The notes beneath the pieces were generated by a model that ran no database searches, was not told the origin of the DNA, and was given only the letters and a program-made list of their open reading frames with translations. A DNA stretch of 64,000 bases from Mesorhizobium sp. Root102 (GTDB lineage: Bacteria; Pseudomonadota; Alphaproteobacteria; Rhizobiales; Rhizobiaceae): NCBI RefSeq assembly GCF_001425625.1, contig NZ_LMCP01000045.1, positions 193,263 to 257,262 on the forward strand, given 5' to 3'. The position numbers were made by a program, and so were the translations under genes. Below, one piece after another: positions 57,297 to 64,000 of this stretch. Position 1 is the stretch's first letter, and every line of letters begins with the position of its first letter.

Positions 57297-58451
57297 CTAC
57301 CCCTGCAAGAGCGGCTGCAAGGCAGGGATGACGATCCTGACAACCGACAGGGCGTCGAGTGGTTTCGTTCCCACCCGGATTAGGTGAACAGCATCGAACC
57401 CTCTCTCTTCGAGAATTGCCAAGAGGACCGACAGCCCGTCCGACGCCGTGTTGAACTTCTGCTCGGCGAGCGCGCGGAAATCCACGCTGCGCGGGCCATC
57501 GCGGAGGAGCCGGCGATGCGCTGCGATCATCTGCCGATCGGGGTATTTCGGATAGAACGCTCGCGTCATGTCATCGCGCGCGCCCGAGATCGCCGCCAGA
57601 CGGGCCTGGGCCGCTTCGTAGATGGCGTGCGCCGCCACGCCGGCGGGACTGAAACCGGCAGCCGAACCATCAGCCGGATGATCCAAAAGAACCGTTTCCG
57701 TCGGTTCGTCTTCCAGCAGATGGCACCACACCACCGGTATGCCCAACGGCGACAAAGCTTGCCAAAGGCCGACCAGCACGTTCTTGGCCGCCAAAGTTTC
57801 CAGGAGATCGCGGAGCGACGGATCATCGATCGTTTCGGGATCGATGCGTTGACGGTGGAAAAACCCGTGGGTCCGGTATGCCGTGGCGATCGCGTCGCGT
57901 TCGATGCATTCAAGCATGCCATGAACGATGGCATCCGGCTCCTCGAAGCCTGCGGCCAAACCGCTCGTCGATGCCGCGAAAATGCCGTCATGGGGCAGTG
58001 ACGGCAACACATAGGCGGTGTGCACGAGCTCGAGCGGGACCAGGTCGCGGCTGCAGGTAAGAAGATTGTCGGCGGCTACCCACGCCGTCTCCCTGCCGCG
58101 CCATCCGGGCGCGGTGCCCCCCTGGAGATGCCTTTCGAAACGATCGGGCGGGATGCCCAATTGATCGGCGCAGCCGACGGCTGTGTCGAAATTCGCCACC
58201 TGCTCTGCAAAGAAGCTCTCGGCCGATTCCAGCATGGCCGATATCGCGGCTTGTGCCAGGGTGGCGCCCTTGCCTTGCGCGACCGCGTTGGAAAGCGAGA
58301 AAGGTCTTGTTACCTGCACGACCGGGATGCCGATCTGGTCGAGCCCGGTAATGTCGGCGATCCGCGTGATGCCCAGGCCTTCGCGCATCTTCATCAGCCT
58401 CGCCAGCGCCTCGTCGGGCGGCGGACCCAGGCGTTCATATCGCTCCAGCAT
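57297..58451 (-). CDS. YcaO-family ATP-dependent backbone-modifying enzyme
   Basis: A 384-aa YcaO protein. The ATP/Mg-binding motifs are GKGATLAQAAISAMLESAES (residues 60-79, with Ser71, Glu75, Glu78), STSGLAAG (161-168) and ECIERDA (181-187). YcaO enzymes activate a peptide backbone amide with ATP to make azolines, amidines or thioamides. The C-terminus lacks the PxPxP tail of azoline-forming cyclodehydratases, and the partner is TfuA, not a TOMM E1-like protein; both points favour thioamidation, as an inference. It starts 23 bp after the ATPase gene and is followed without gap by tfuA. Confidence 0.88.
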   Translation of the reverse strand: MLERYERLGPPPDEALARLMKMREGLGITRIADITGLDQIGIPVVQVTRPFSLSNAVAQGKGATLAQAAISAMLESAESFFAEQVANFDTAVGCADQLGIPPDRFERHLQGGTAPGWRGRETAWVAADNLLTCSRDLVPLELVHTAYVLPSLPHDGIFAASTSGLAAGFEEPDAIVHGMLECIERDAIATAYRTHGFFHRQRIDPETIDDPSLRDLLETLAAKNVLVGLWQALSPLGIPVVWCHLLEDEPTETVLLDHPADGSAAGFSPAGVAAHAIYEAAQARLAAISGARDDMTRAFYPKYPDRQMIAAHRRLLRDGPRSVDFRALAEQKFNTASDGLSVLLAILEERGFDAVHLIRVGTKPLDALSVVRIVIPALQPLLQG

Positions 58452-58474
58452 CGCGGATACTCTTGCAGGGCCGG

Positions 58475-61400
58475 CTAGTGCCGAACGGCCGATTCGGGAT
58501 TGACGATCAGCGCGGCGCCCGGCTCGAGAGCGGATTTGGCACGTTCGACCCGATCGCGATAGCGCGACGACAGTTCAGGTGACAGGCCTGATGATTGAAG
58601 GGTCTCGTATGTACTGACGAGGAAAGGCACAGCGTTTTGCTCCGCGGCTATGGCGATGCTCTTTTCGAGGGCAGCGATTATGTCCGCCTCCGCATCGCCC
58701 TTAAGAAGAAGTAGCTCCGCCCTTCGCCGATAGAGCTCTGCGAGCCAGAAGCGGCTGCCGCCGGCCTCGGCCTGCGCCACAGCCGAGCCAAGCAGCGCGA
58801 GCGCCTCATCGACCTCGGCGGTTCGTGTCAAAAGCTCTGCCAGCATGCCGCAATAGACCGGTTCGTCCTCAGGCGTCTGGAACTCGCCATGGAGGCCAAG
58901 GCCTTGCCGCATTTTTTCCCTGCCGCTCTCGACCTGGCCGGCGTTGCCGTCGCACCACCCTTCGAAGATTTGCGCTGCGGCGGCGAGGGCGGGCATATAA
59001 TGGCGCTCCGTCAAGTGGCGCAGATCCGCTATCACGCTTCGCAGCATCGAAAAATCGCGGCGATAGCAATGCAACATCGCCTCGTTGAGGTAGGCATGCG
59101 CGATGCTGCCGGCATGTCCGGTTTGCTGCGCCCAGCTCCTAGCTTCCGACATCGAATGGATCGCGCTTGCCGGCTTTCCGACGAACCACAGCGACAAGGC
59201 GCGGTGGGCGAGCCCGCAGACCCTCGCGTCATGCCCGCCGAACAACGCAGCATTGGCTTTGCCCTGGCCGTGCTCATAGAGCGACAGTCCGGCGTCGACG
59301 GCCGCGATGCAGCGGTCGTGGCGGCCAAGATTGAAGTCGATTGCCCACACGCAATGCCTGGCCTGGAGTTGCACTTCGGCATCCTCGACATCCCTGAGAT
59401 CGCTGAGCACGACTTCCGCGCGCTCGCCGTCCATGACGGTATCCGTGAACCACCAGCCCCAGTAGATCGGGAACCACTTGGCCCGCTCGGCCACCGGCCG
59501 CCGCCGGGCGATCACCACGCCGTCCTCGTACAATTTGCGGGCGGGCGCCGAGTTCGGACCTTCGACAGCGGTCAGGATGGGACCGAGCACGATCATTGCC
59601 GATAGCCGCAGCGCGTCTCGCGTGTCGGCTGCCGCAACGCGCTCGCAGAGCGCCAATGCATGCTCGAGTATCTGCCTCGCTTCCGCCATTGCCGAGCGGG
59701 ACGAGCTTTCCGTGCCTGCGATCACGAACTGAGCGATCGCGTCCTCCAGAAGGCCTGCGCGCTCGGCGTGCTCGGCGACCTCGGCGGTGCCCAGCCACCC
59801 GGCCAGGTTTCGGTTGCGGCTCACCGCGGCAAACAGGCGGCGATGCAAGGCCTGCCGTCTCTTGCGCAGCGTTGCGTTGTAGATCGTCTCCTGGATAAGC
59901 GCATGGCGCACGCCATAGACCGGAACGCCGGAAGGCCGCAGGCGGATCAGGAACCCGGCCTCGCTCAGCGAATCCAGCGCGTTTGCGATGATTTCGTCGT
60001 CGAGCTCCGGCAACAGAGCGCGCAGCAATTCCTGATTGAAACGATTGCCCGCGACGGCCGCGGCGCGTGCGACTTCGCGTGCCGGCCCCAGCGTTTCGAG
60101 CCTGGCCTCGATCACGCTTTCGAACACCGAGGCATGACTGCGCGTCGCGGTCTGCGCCAGCCGATCCGTTGCCGAGGCCGCGTTCTCGGTCATCCACTGG
60201 CAGATTTCTTCGATGAACAGCGGGACGCCTCCGGTCATGCGTTCCACCACGTCGAGCAATTCCGGGGAAGTTGACGGCTTGCCTTGCGGCCACATGGCCG
60301 CGATCGCCAGCCGGGTTTGCTCGCGGTTGAGCGGCTTTAGCGAGATATGCCTTGGATTCGATGCTGCCAGCCAGCTCCCGGATTCAGGGCGCGTGGTCGC
60401 GATGACAAGCGCCCGGAAGTGACGGGCCGACTGTGCAAGCTCAGCCAACAATTGTCTCGACGTCAGGTCGATCCAATGGATGTCCTCGACCACTAGGACG
60501 ATCGGTCCGCTGGCGCACAGGGCTTCGAGCGAGTGGCGAACCGCCCAATTGGCTTTCGCGCGCATCGCCTCGGCGTCGATTTCCTTGAGCATCGGATCGG
60601 CTCCCACAGCGCCGAGCAGGAACGAGAAGATGTCGATGATTTCGGGATCGCGGACGTCATGATCGCGGAATACTTCCGCCACGGCGGCAGCGCTGAGCTG
60701 TCCTTCGTTGCCGGCGAGATCGCCGCGTACGTTCTGTAGCAGCGGATGCAGCGCCGAGCGCAACCCGCCGGGCGTGCACTGGAAGAGCAGCAGTTTCGCG
60801 CGCTGGTGACGCGTGCGCCGGCGCACTTCGTGAAGAATGCGCGACTTGCCGATCCCGGCCTCGCCCTCGATCACCACCACGCCGCCGCTTCCTGCAACGG
60901 CACTGTCCCATGCTTCGGCGATCGTGGCGAGCTCGGCCTCGCGATCGACGAGCGGACTGCTCAGCCGCCCGAAGGCGAAGAAGCGGTCGACCTCGCGCTT
61001 GTGACTCAGCGCGTGCCAGACCAACTCCGGCTCGGCAAACCCCTTGATCGTATGGGTGCCCCTAAAGCTGAACACATGCGACCGTCGCGCCAGGTTGCGC
61101 GTCGCGTCCGAGACCACCACCGTATCCGGCTGCGCGATGGCCTGGAGCCGCGTGGCCATCGCGAAGGCAGGGCCGGTGACATTGTCACGACCGGTGTCGG
61201 CGTCACCCTTGTGGATCAGGGTCATCGATGTCGCGATTCCGACCCGGACATGCAAATCGGCGCGGCCTTGGTCCGAACCGACGCGCCTGCAGGCGTCGAT
61301 GATTTCGAGCCCGGCCCGGATCGCCAGCGATGCCGCGTCCTTGGCGTCTATTTCGGCAGGAAACAAAGCAATGCCGCCATCGCCGACCTCGACCTGGACG

Positions 61401-61636
61401 GCACCCGAGCACGACGCGACCGCCTGTCTCGCCGCCCGCTGGAAGGCTGATATCAGTTCCTCGAACTCTTCGATGTCCAGGATGGCCAGAAGGTCGGTCG
61501 ATCCGACCAGGTCGTAGCAGAGCGCGGTCAGGATCCGGCGCTCATGCCGGGCTTCGGACGCATTGTTGCCGTTGCCGCCCAGAAAACCTGTTGACACCGA
61601 CGCCGCCGGCAACGCGACCGGACTCTTCTCCGACAT
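58475..61636 (-). CDS. Class III cyclase-like domain / AAA-ATPase / TPR regulator
   Basis: A 1053-aa multidomain protein. Residues 34-210 are a class III nucleotide cyclase domain (first metal Asp42 in CYDLVGSTD, second Asp86 in VGDGG, Arg163 in MATRLQ). The substrate-binding Lys and transition-state Asn are replaced (Val82, Ala159), so it is probably not catalytic. Residues 225-560 form an AAA/STAND-type ATPase with Walker A GEAGIGKS (258-265) and Walker B VLVVEDIHWID (380-390). The rest is helical and TPR-like. There is no C-terminal LuxR helix-turn-helix. As first gene of the YcaO-TfuA operon it may gate the system; what it senses is unknown. Confidence 0.85.
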   Translation of the reverse strand: MSEKSPVALPAASVSTGFLGGNGNNASEARHERRILTALCYDLVGSTDLLAILDIEEFEELISAFQRAARQAVASCSGAVQVEVGDGGIALFPAEIDAKDAASLAIRAGLEIIDACRRVGSDQGRADLHVRVGIATSMTLIHKGDADTGRDNVTGPAFAMATRLQAIAQPDTVVVSDATRNLARRSHVFSFRGTHTIKGFAEPELVWHALSHKREVDRFFAFGRLSSPLVDREAELATIAEAWDSAVAGSGGVVVIEGEAGIGKSRILHEVRRRTRHQRAKLLLFQCTPGGLRSALHPLLQNVRGDLAGNEGQLSAAAVAEVFRDHDVRDPEIIDIFSFLLGAVGADPMLKEIDAEAMRAKANWAVRHSLEALCASGPIVLVVEDIHWIDLTSRQLLAELAQSARHFRALVIATTRPESGSWLAASNPRHISLKPLNREQTRLAIAAMWPQGKPSTSPELLDVVERMTGGVPLFIEEICQWMTENAASATDRLAQTATRSHASVFESVIEARLETLGPAREVARAAAVAGNRFNQELLRALLPELDDEIIANALDSLSEAGFLIRLRPSGVPVYGVRHALIQETIYNATLRKRRQALHRRLFAAVSRNRNLAGWLGTAEVAEHAERAGLLEDAIAQFVIAGTESSSRSAMAEARQILEHALALCERVAAADTRDALRLSAMIVLGPILTAVEGPNSAPARKLYEDGVVIARRRPVAERAKWFPIYWGWWFTDTVMDGERAEVVLSDLRDVEDAEVQLQARHCVWAIDFNLGRHDRCIAAVDAGLSLYEHGQGKANAALFGGHDARVCGLAHRALSLWFVGKPASAIHSMSEARSWAQQTGHAGSIAHAYLNEAMLHCYRRDFSMLRSVIADLRHLTERHYMPALAAAAQIFEGWCDGNAGQVESGREKMRQGLGLHGEFQTPEDEPVYCGMLAELLTRTAEVDEALALLGSAVAQAEAGGSRFWLAELYRRRAELLLLKGDAEADIIAALEKSIAIAAEQNAVPFLVSTYETLQSSGLSPELSSRYRDRVERAKSALEPGAALIVNPESAVRH

Positions 61637-61848
61637 GCTGCGATTTCCTCGCCGAGCGCAGTGACGGCAATATTAGCAAATTGCGATGCTGTTCACAAAA
61701 CACTTGATTGGTGGGCAGGGCATGAAAAAGCCGATGCTGGAATCATTATGGAGATATGCTCATGGCGCAAACTCCCCGTGGCGTTGACCGAGATGAGGCG
61801 CAAAGCAGCCACACGATTTGCTGTAACGCCCTGGCGTGGGTGCGGACT
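61637..61848. other. Promoter region of the YcaO-TfuA operon
   Basis: About 210 bp upstream of the cyclase-like gene with no coding frame of merit. No operator-like repeat was recognised. AT-richer than the flanks. Confidence 0.4.
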
Positions 61849-62244
61849 TTAATTTGTTCTGGAGCGGTTGGTCATTTGGTGCGGCCGGAAGAATTCGAAC
61901 CCTCGCGGAGTTCTCCCTGCGCGTTTACCCTTTCGCCATCGCCGCGATCGCTGCGGGCTGTTTCCCGTTTGTGAGGTGCCGGACTCGAACCGGGAAAGCG
62001 CGCAGTCTGAGCGCGCGAGGTTTGCCTGAACTCCCGTCATGTCGGCAACGAGGTGTTCTGCGGTGGTGTTCAGAAAAGTGTGCAACGGAGCGACGCAGGC
62101 TTTGGCCGCGCCGTCGTCTGGCGCCAGGAGGAGCCGCAATCCGTAGACCCGGATGTCCGGCGTCAGTTCTGCATCGAATTTCGCGACGCATGGAAAGCGT
62201 CCGTCGCCAAGGTCGGTGGCGGGCACAATAGAAAGGATACGCAT
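61849..62244 (-). CDS. Short protein of unknown function running into tRNA-like relics
   Basis: A 131-codon frame starting MRILSIVPATDLGDGRFPCV, with AAAGGAA upstream and a plausible small globular beginning (AKFDAELTPDIRVYGLRLLL). Its C-terminal 65 codons overlap sequences that fold as decayed tRNAs, so only the first half may be a real gene, possibly broken by a frameshift. The family was not recognised. Confidence 0.4.
   Translation of the reverse strand: MRILSIVPATDLGDGRFPCVAKFDAELTPDIRVYGLRLLLAPDDGAAKACVAPLHTFLNTTAEHLVADMTGVQANLARSDCALSRFESGTSQTGNSPQRSRRWRKGKRAGRTPRGFEFFRPHQMTNRSRTN
61877..61945 (-). pseudogene. tRNA-like relic with encoded CCA but no normal anticodon arm
   Basis: On the minus strand the sequence starts GCGGCGATGGCGAAAGGGTA and ends GGTTCGAATTC, TTCCGGCCGCACCA. 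Five acceptor pairs, a GCG/CGC D-stem with GG in the loop, the TTCGAAT T-loop and a terminal CCA are in place, but only 16 bases lie between D- and T-arms, so the anticodon arm is deleted. It is a decayed tRNA gene. Confidence 0.5.
61971..62044 (-). pseudogene. tRNA-like relic with CAG anticodon arm
   Basis: On the minus strand a D-arm (GGG..CCT with a GG-containing loop), a perfect anticodon arm GCGCG-CTCAGAC-TGCGC giving CAG (Leu), and a T-arm with the TTCGAGT loop are present in correct order. The acceptor strands do not pair and no CCA is encoded, so it is not expected to function. Confidence 0.45.
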
Positions 62245-62442
62245 TTCGGGTTCCTTTGAGGGATTGGCAGGCAAATTCGAGAATCGCCGAAAGGCACGAA
62301 TGCAGAACATTCGCCGGCCCAGTTCGGGACTTTTTCGGGACTCTGGGTTCCGAAACGGGCGATTTGAACGCCTCTCGTTTCGAAAATGAGAAAAGGCGCC
62401 GCAGGGCGCCTTCAATAAAAGCTAGGGATTTCAAGGAACTAT

Positions 62443-62519
<77 letters not shown>

Positions 62520-62575
62520 GACCGGTCGCGATGTATCGTGATAACCCCGTGCGGGTCAACCGAATTCCTCGACTT

Positions 62576-63844
62576 TTATCCTGCTGCGATTGCGGGTGCG
62601 GATGAGCGCTGAAAGGCGGGCCGCAACAGCCGCTGATGGCGGTATTCCAACGCGATGGCGCCCCAGACCAGGCCGAGCAGCAGGTAGACATGGCGCCAGT
62701 GGTCGATGTCGATGAAGGTGCCGAGCCCGATATTGCCGATGAAGGCGACATAGGCGCACAGGAGATATGGCTGCCAAGGCCGGTCGCGCAGCAGGATGCG
62801 GAATCCGGCAGCCATCGTCCAGGCGACGAGCGCCAGGAACGACACGAAGCCGAGCCAGCCATAGTCCATCAGCATCTTCAGCCAGATGTCGTGGGTGTCT
62901 TCACCAAAGATCGTGCCGAAGACCAGCGGGCCGATGCCGAACGGATGCTCCATCGCCATCTGGAAGCCGATCCCGTAGCGGGCGAAGCGGCCGAGGCGCG
63001 CGGTGTCGTAGCTCTGCTCGAGATGGGCGCGGTTGGAAAACATCTCCGACACGCCCGGCAGCTGCAGGATGACGATCATGGCGACGACCAGCAGCGCCAG
63101 CGCCGCGATCGTCATCACCACCACGCGCAGCCGGAACATGCCGCTGGCGCTTTGCAGGAACAGGCAGCCGGTGAGCAGGACAGCCGAGACGGCGAACATG
63201 CCCCAGGCGCCGCGCGAGAAGGAAAAGAAGATGCCGGCGGTGATGATCAGCAGCGGCACCGCCAGCAGCGGCATGCGCGTGACCGGTCCGGTCAAAAGCA
63301 GATAGAGCAGATAGATGCCGGGCAGAACCAGGAACGGGCCAAACACGTTCGGATCCTGGAAGGCGCCGGCGGCACGGTCGTATTTGGTGAACATTTCGGC
63401 GCCCGGAAAGGCGTGGAAGTAGCCGGCAATACCAAGCAGCGAAGTCGCCACGGCAGAAACCACGTAGGCAATGAAGATCAGTCGGTAGAGGCTCGGCCGC
63501 ACAGCGGTGATCGATGCGAAGAACACCGCGCTGAAGGCGAGAAACAGCGACACGGCGAGATAGAGCGGCGTGTTGGCCAGATCCGCCATCTGCGTCATGG
63601 AGATCATGCCGCCAATGTTCATCGTCACCAGCAGCACCAGGAGCGGCGTGGCCGCGCGGGAAATCCGCAAGCCGAAAAGCGCCCAGATGGCGATCAACCC
63701 GGCCATGTAGAGTTCATAAGGCGCCGGCTCGCTGATGACGAAGCCGGACAGCAGGATGCCGAGGAAGACCGCGCCCGAGGAAATCAGCGCGATCAGCTTG
63801 GCGTTGACCGTCGCGCGCGGCAAATCATGGCTGATCGCGCTCAA
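62576..63844 (-). CDS. O-antigen ligase/polymerase-family membrane protein
   Basis: A 422-aa polytopic protein of the Wzy/WaaL O-antigen ligase superfamily with about eleven helices. The large periplasmic loop includes YDRAAGAFQDPNVFGPFLVL and FSFSRGAWGMF, both typical of ExoQ/Wzy-like polymerases and ligases. It likely polymerises or attaches an exopolysaccharide. The start is TTG 63844, overlapping the stop of the upstream sugar transferase (ATTGA), so the two are translationally coupled. Confidence 0.85.
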   Translation of the reverse strand: MSAISHDLPRATVNAKLIALISSGAVFLGILLSGFVISEPAPYELYMAGLIAIWALFGLRISRAATPLLVLLVTMNIGGMISMTQMADLANTPLYLAVSLFLAFSAVFFASITAVRPSLYRLIFIAYVVSAVATSLLGIAGYFHAFPGAEMFTKYDRAAGAFQDPNVFGPFLVLPGIYLLYLLLTGPVTRMPLLAVPLLIITAGIFFSFSRGAWGMFAVSAVLLTGCLFLQSASGMFRLRVVVMTIAALALLVVAMIVILQLPGVSEMFSNRAHLEQSYDTARLGRFARYGIGFQMAMEHPFGIGPLVFGTIFGEDTHDIWLKMLMDYGWLGFVSFLALVAWTMAAGFRILLRDRPWQPYLLCAYVAFIGNIGLGTFIDIDHWRHVYLLLGLVWGAIALEYRHQRLLRPAFQRSSAPAIAAG

Positions 63845-64000
63845 TAGGCGTTTTCCGTGTTCAAGAGCCGGATCGGCGTCAGGAACAGGATCCGCAAGTC
63901 GAACAGCAGCGACCAGTTCTCGATGTAGTAGAGGTCATACTCCGTGCGCATGCGGATCTTCTCGTTGGTGTCCATCTCGCCGCGCCAGCCATTGATCTGC
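63841..64000 (-). CDS. Sugar transferase (ExoY/WcaJ-type), C-terminal end only
   Basis: The 52 C-terminal residues of a bacterial sugar transferase: NGWRGE followed by MDTNEKIRMRTE, then YDLYYIENWSLLFDLRIL and the end LFLTPIRLLNTENAY. These are the last conserved blocks of polyprenol-phosphate hexose-1-phosphate transferases that start exopolysaccharide repeat units. The gene runs out of the window at 64000. Confidence 0.88.
   Translation of the reverse strand, partial: QINGWRGEMDTNEKIRMRTEYDLYYIENWSLLFDLRILFLTPIRLLNTENAY

Overview
This window looks like chromosome from a GC-rich alphaproteobacterium of the order Rhizobiales, most likely Mesorhizobium or a close relative. The evidence is gene order (glyA-nrdR-ribD-ribE-ribH-nusB; bamE / CBP3 / DUF177 / plsX-fabH-ihfA-merR; an ldtR-ldtP pair), rhizobial families (DUF982, DUF6163, Bpt leucyltransferase, a HemB without the zinc cysteines), short palindromic intergenic repeats of rhizobial type, and EcfG-type (GGAAC-N16/17-CGTT) promoters. 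The genus is an inference from remembered family patterns, not from a search.

Layout. 1-9 kb: an oxidoreductase, an SCP2-like protein, aspS, a periplasmic protein, parC and an AI-2E-family permease. 9-16 kb: an EamA permease, bpt, an RDD protein, sthA, an esterase, opgC. 15.2-16.8 kb: a LacI-family regulator divergent from two tandemly duplicated 47/48-codon genes, with four near-identical 14-bp operator palindromes. 16.8-28.9 kb: two-way mix of transporters, a GntR regulator, GT90, an aldo/keto reductase, ppk2, hemB, a 3-hydroxyisobutyryl-CoA hydrolase. 29-38.8 kb: ldtR-ldtP (peptidoglycan L,D-transpeptidase and its regulator), glyA, nrdR and the riboflavin/nusB operon. 38.8-45.8 kb: an FMN reductase, a four-gene osmoprotectant ABC transporter, and a K+-independent H+-pyrophosphatase. 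46-54 kb: bamE, a cytochrome bc1 chaperone-like protein, DUF177, fatty acid initiation genes (plsX, fabH), ihfA, a MerR regulator, a stress-type DUF883-like protein, small secreted proteins, a YbaK deacylase.

54.1-62.4 kb is the accessory part. A 24-nt copy of the 3' end of tRNA-Pro(GGG) lies at 54125-54148 in direct orientation to the intact tRNA-Pro at 62443-62519, the classical signature of an element integrated at a tRNA 3' end. Between them a minus-strand five-gene operon encodes a 1053-aa protein with a degenerate class III cyclase domain and an AAA/STAND-type ATPase, a YcaO-family enzyme, a TfuA-family protein, a cytosolic-looking HExxH metalloprotease and a 230-aa protein of unknown family. 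YcaO and TfuA pairs are known to install backbone thioamides, so this may be a peptide or protein backbone-modifying system with a dedicated protease and a nucleotide-sensing regulator. No integrase and no classical short precursor peptide are visible. Two decayed tRNA-like sequences lie next to the intact tRNA. The window ends in exopolysaccharide genes (an O-antigen-ligase-like polymerase and the end of a sugar transferase).

The two best candidates for an undescribed system are the YcaO-TfuA-protease island and the LacI/duplicated microprotein unit.
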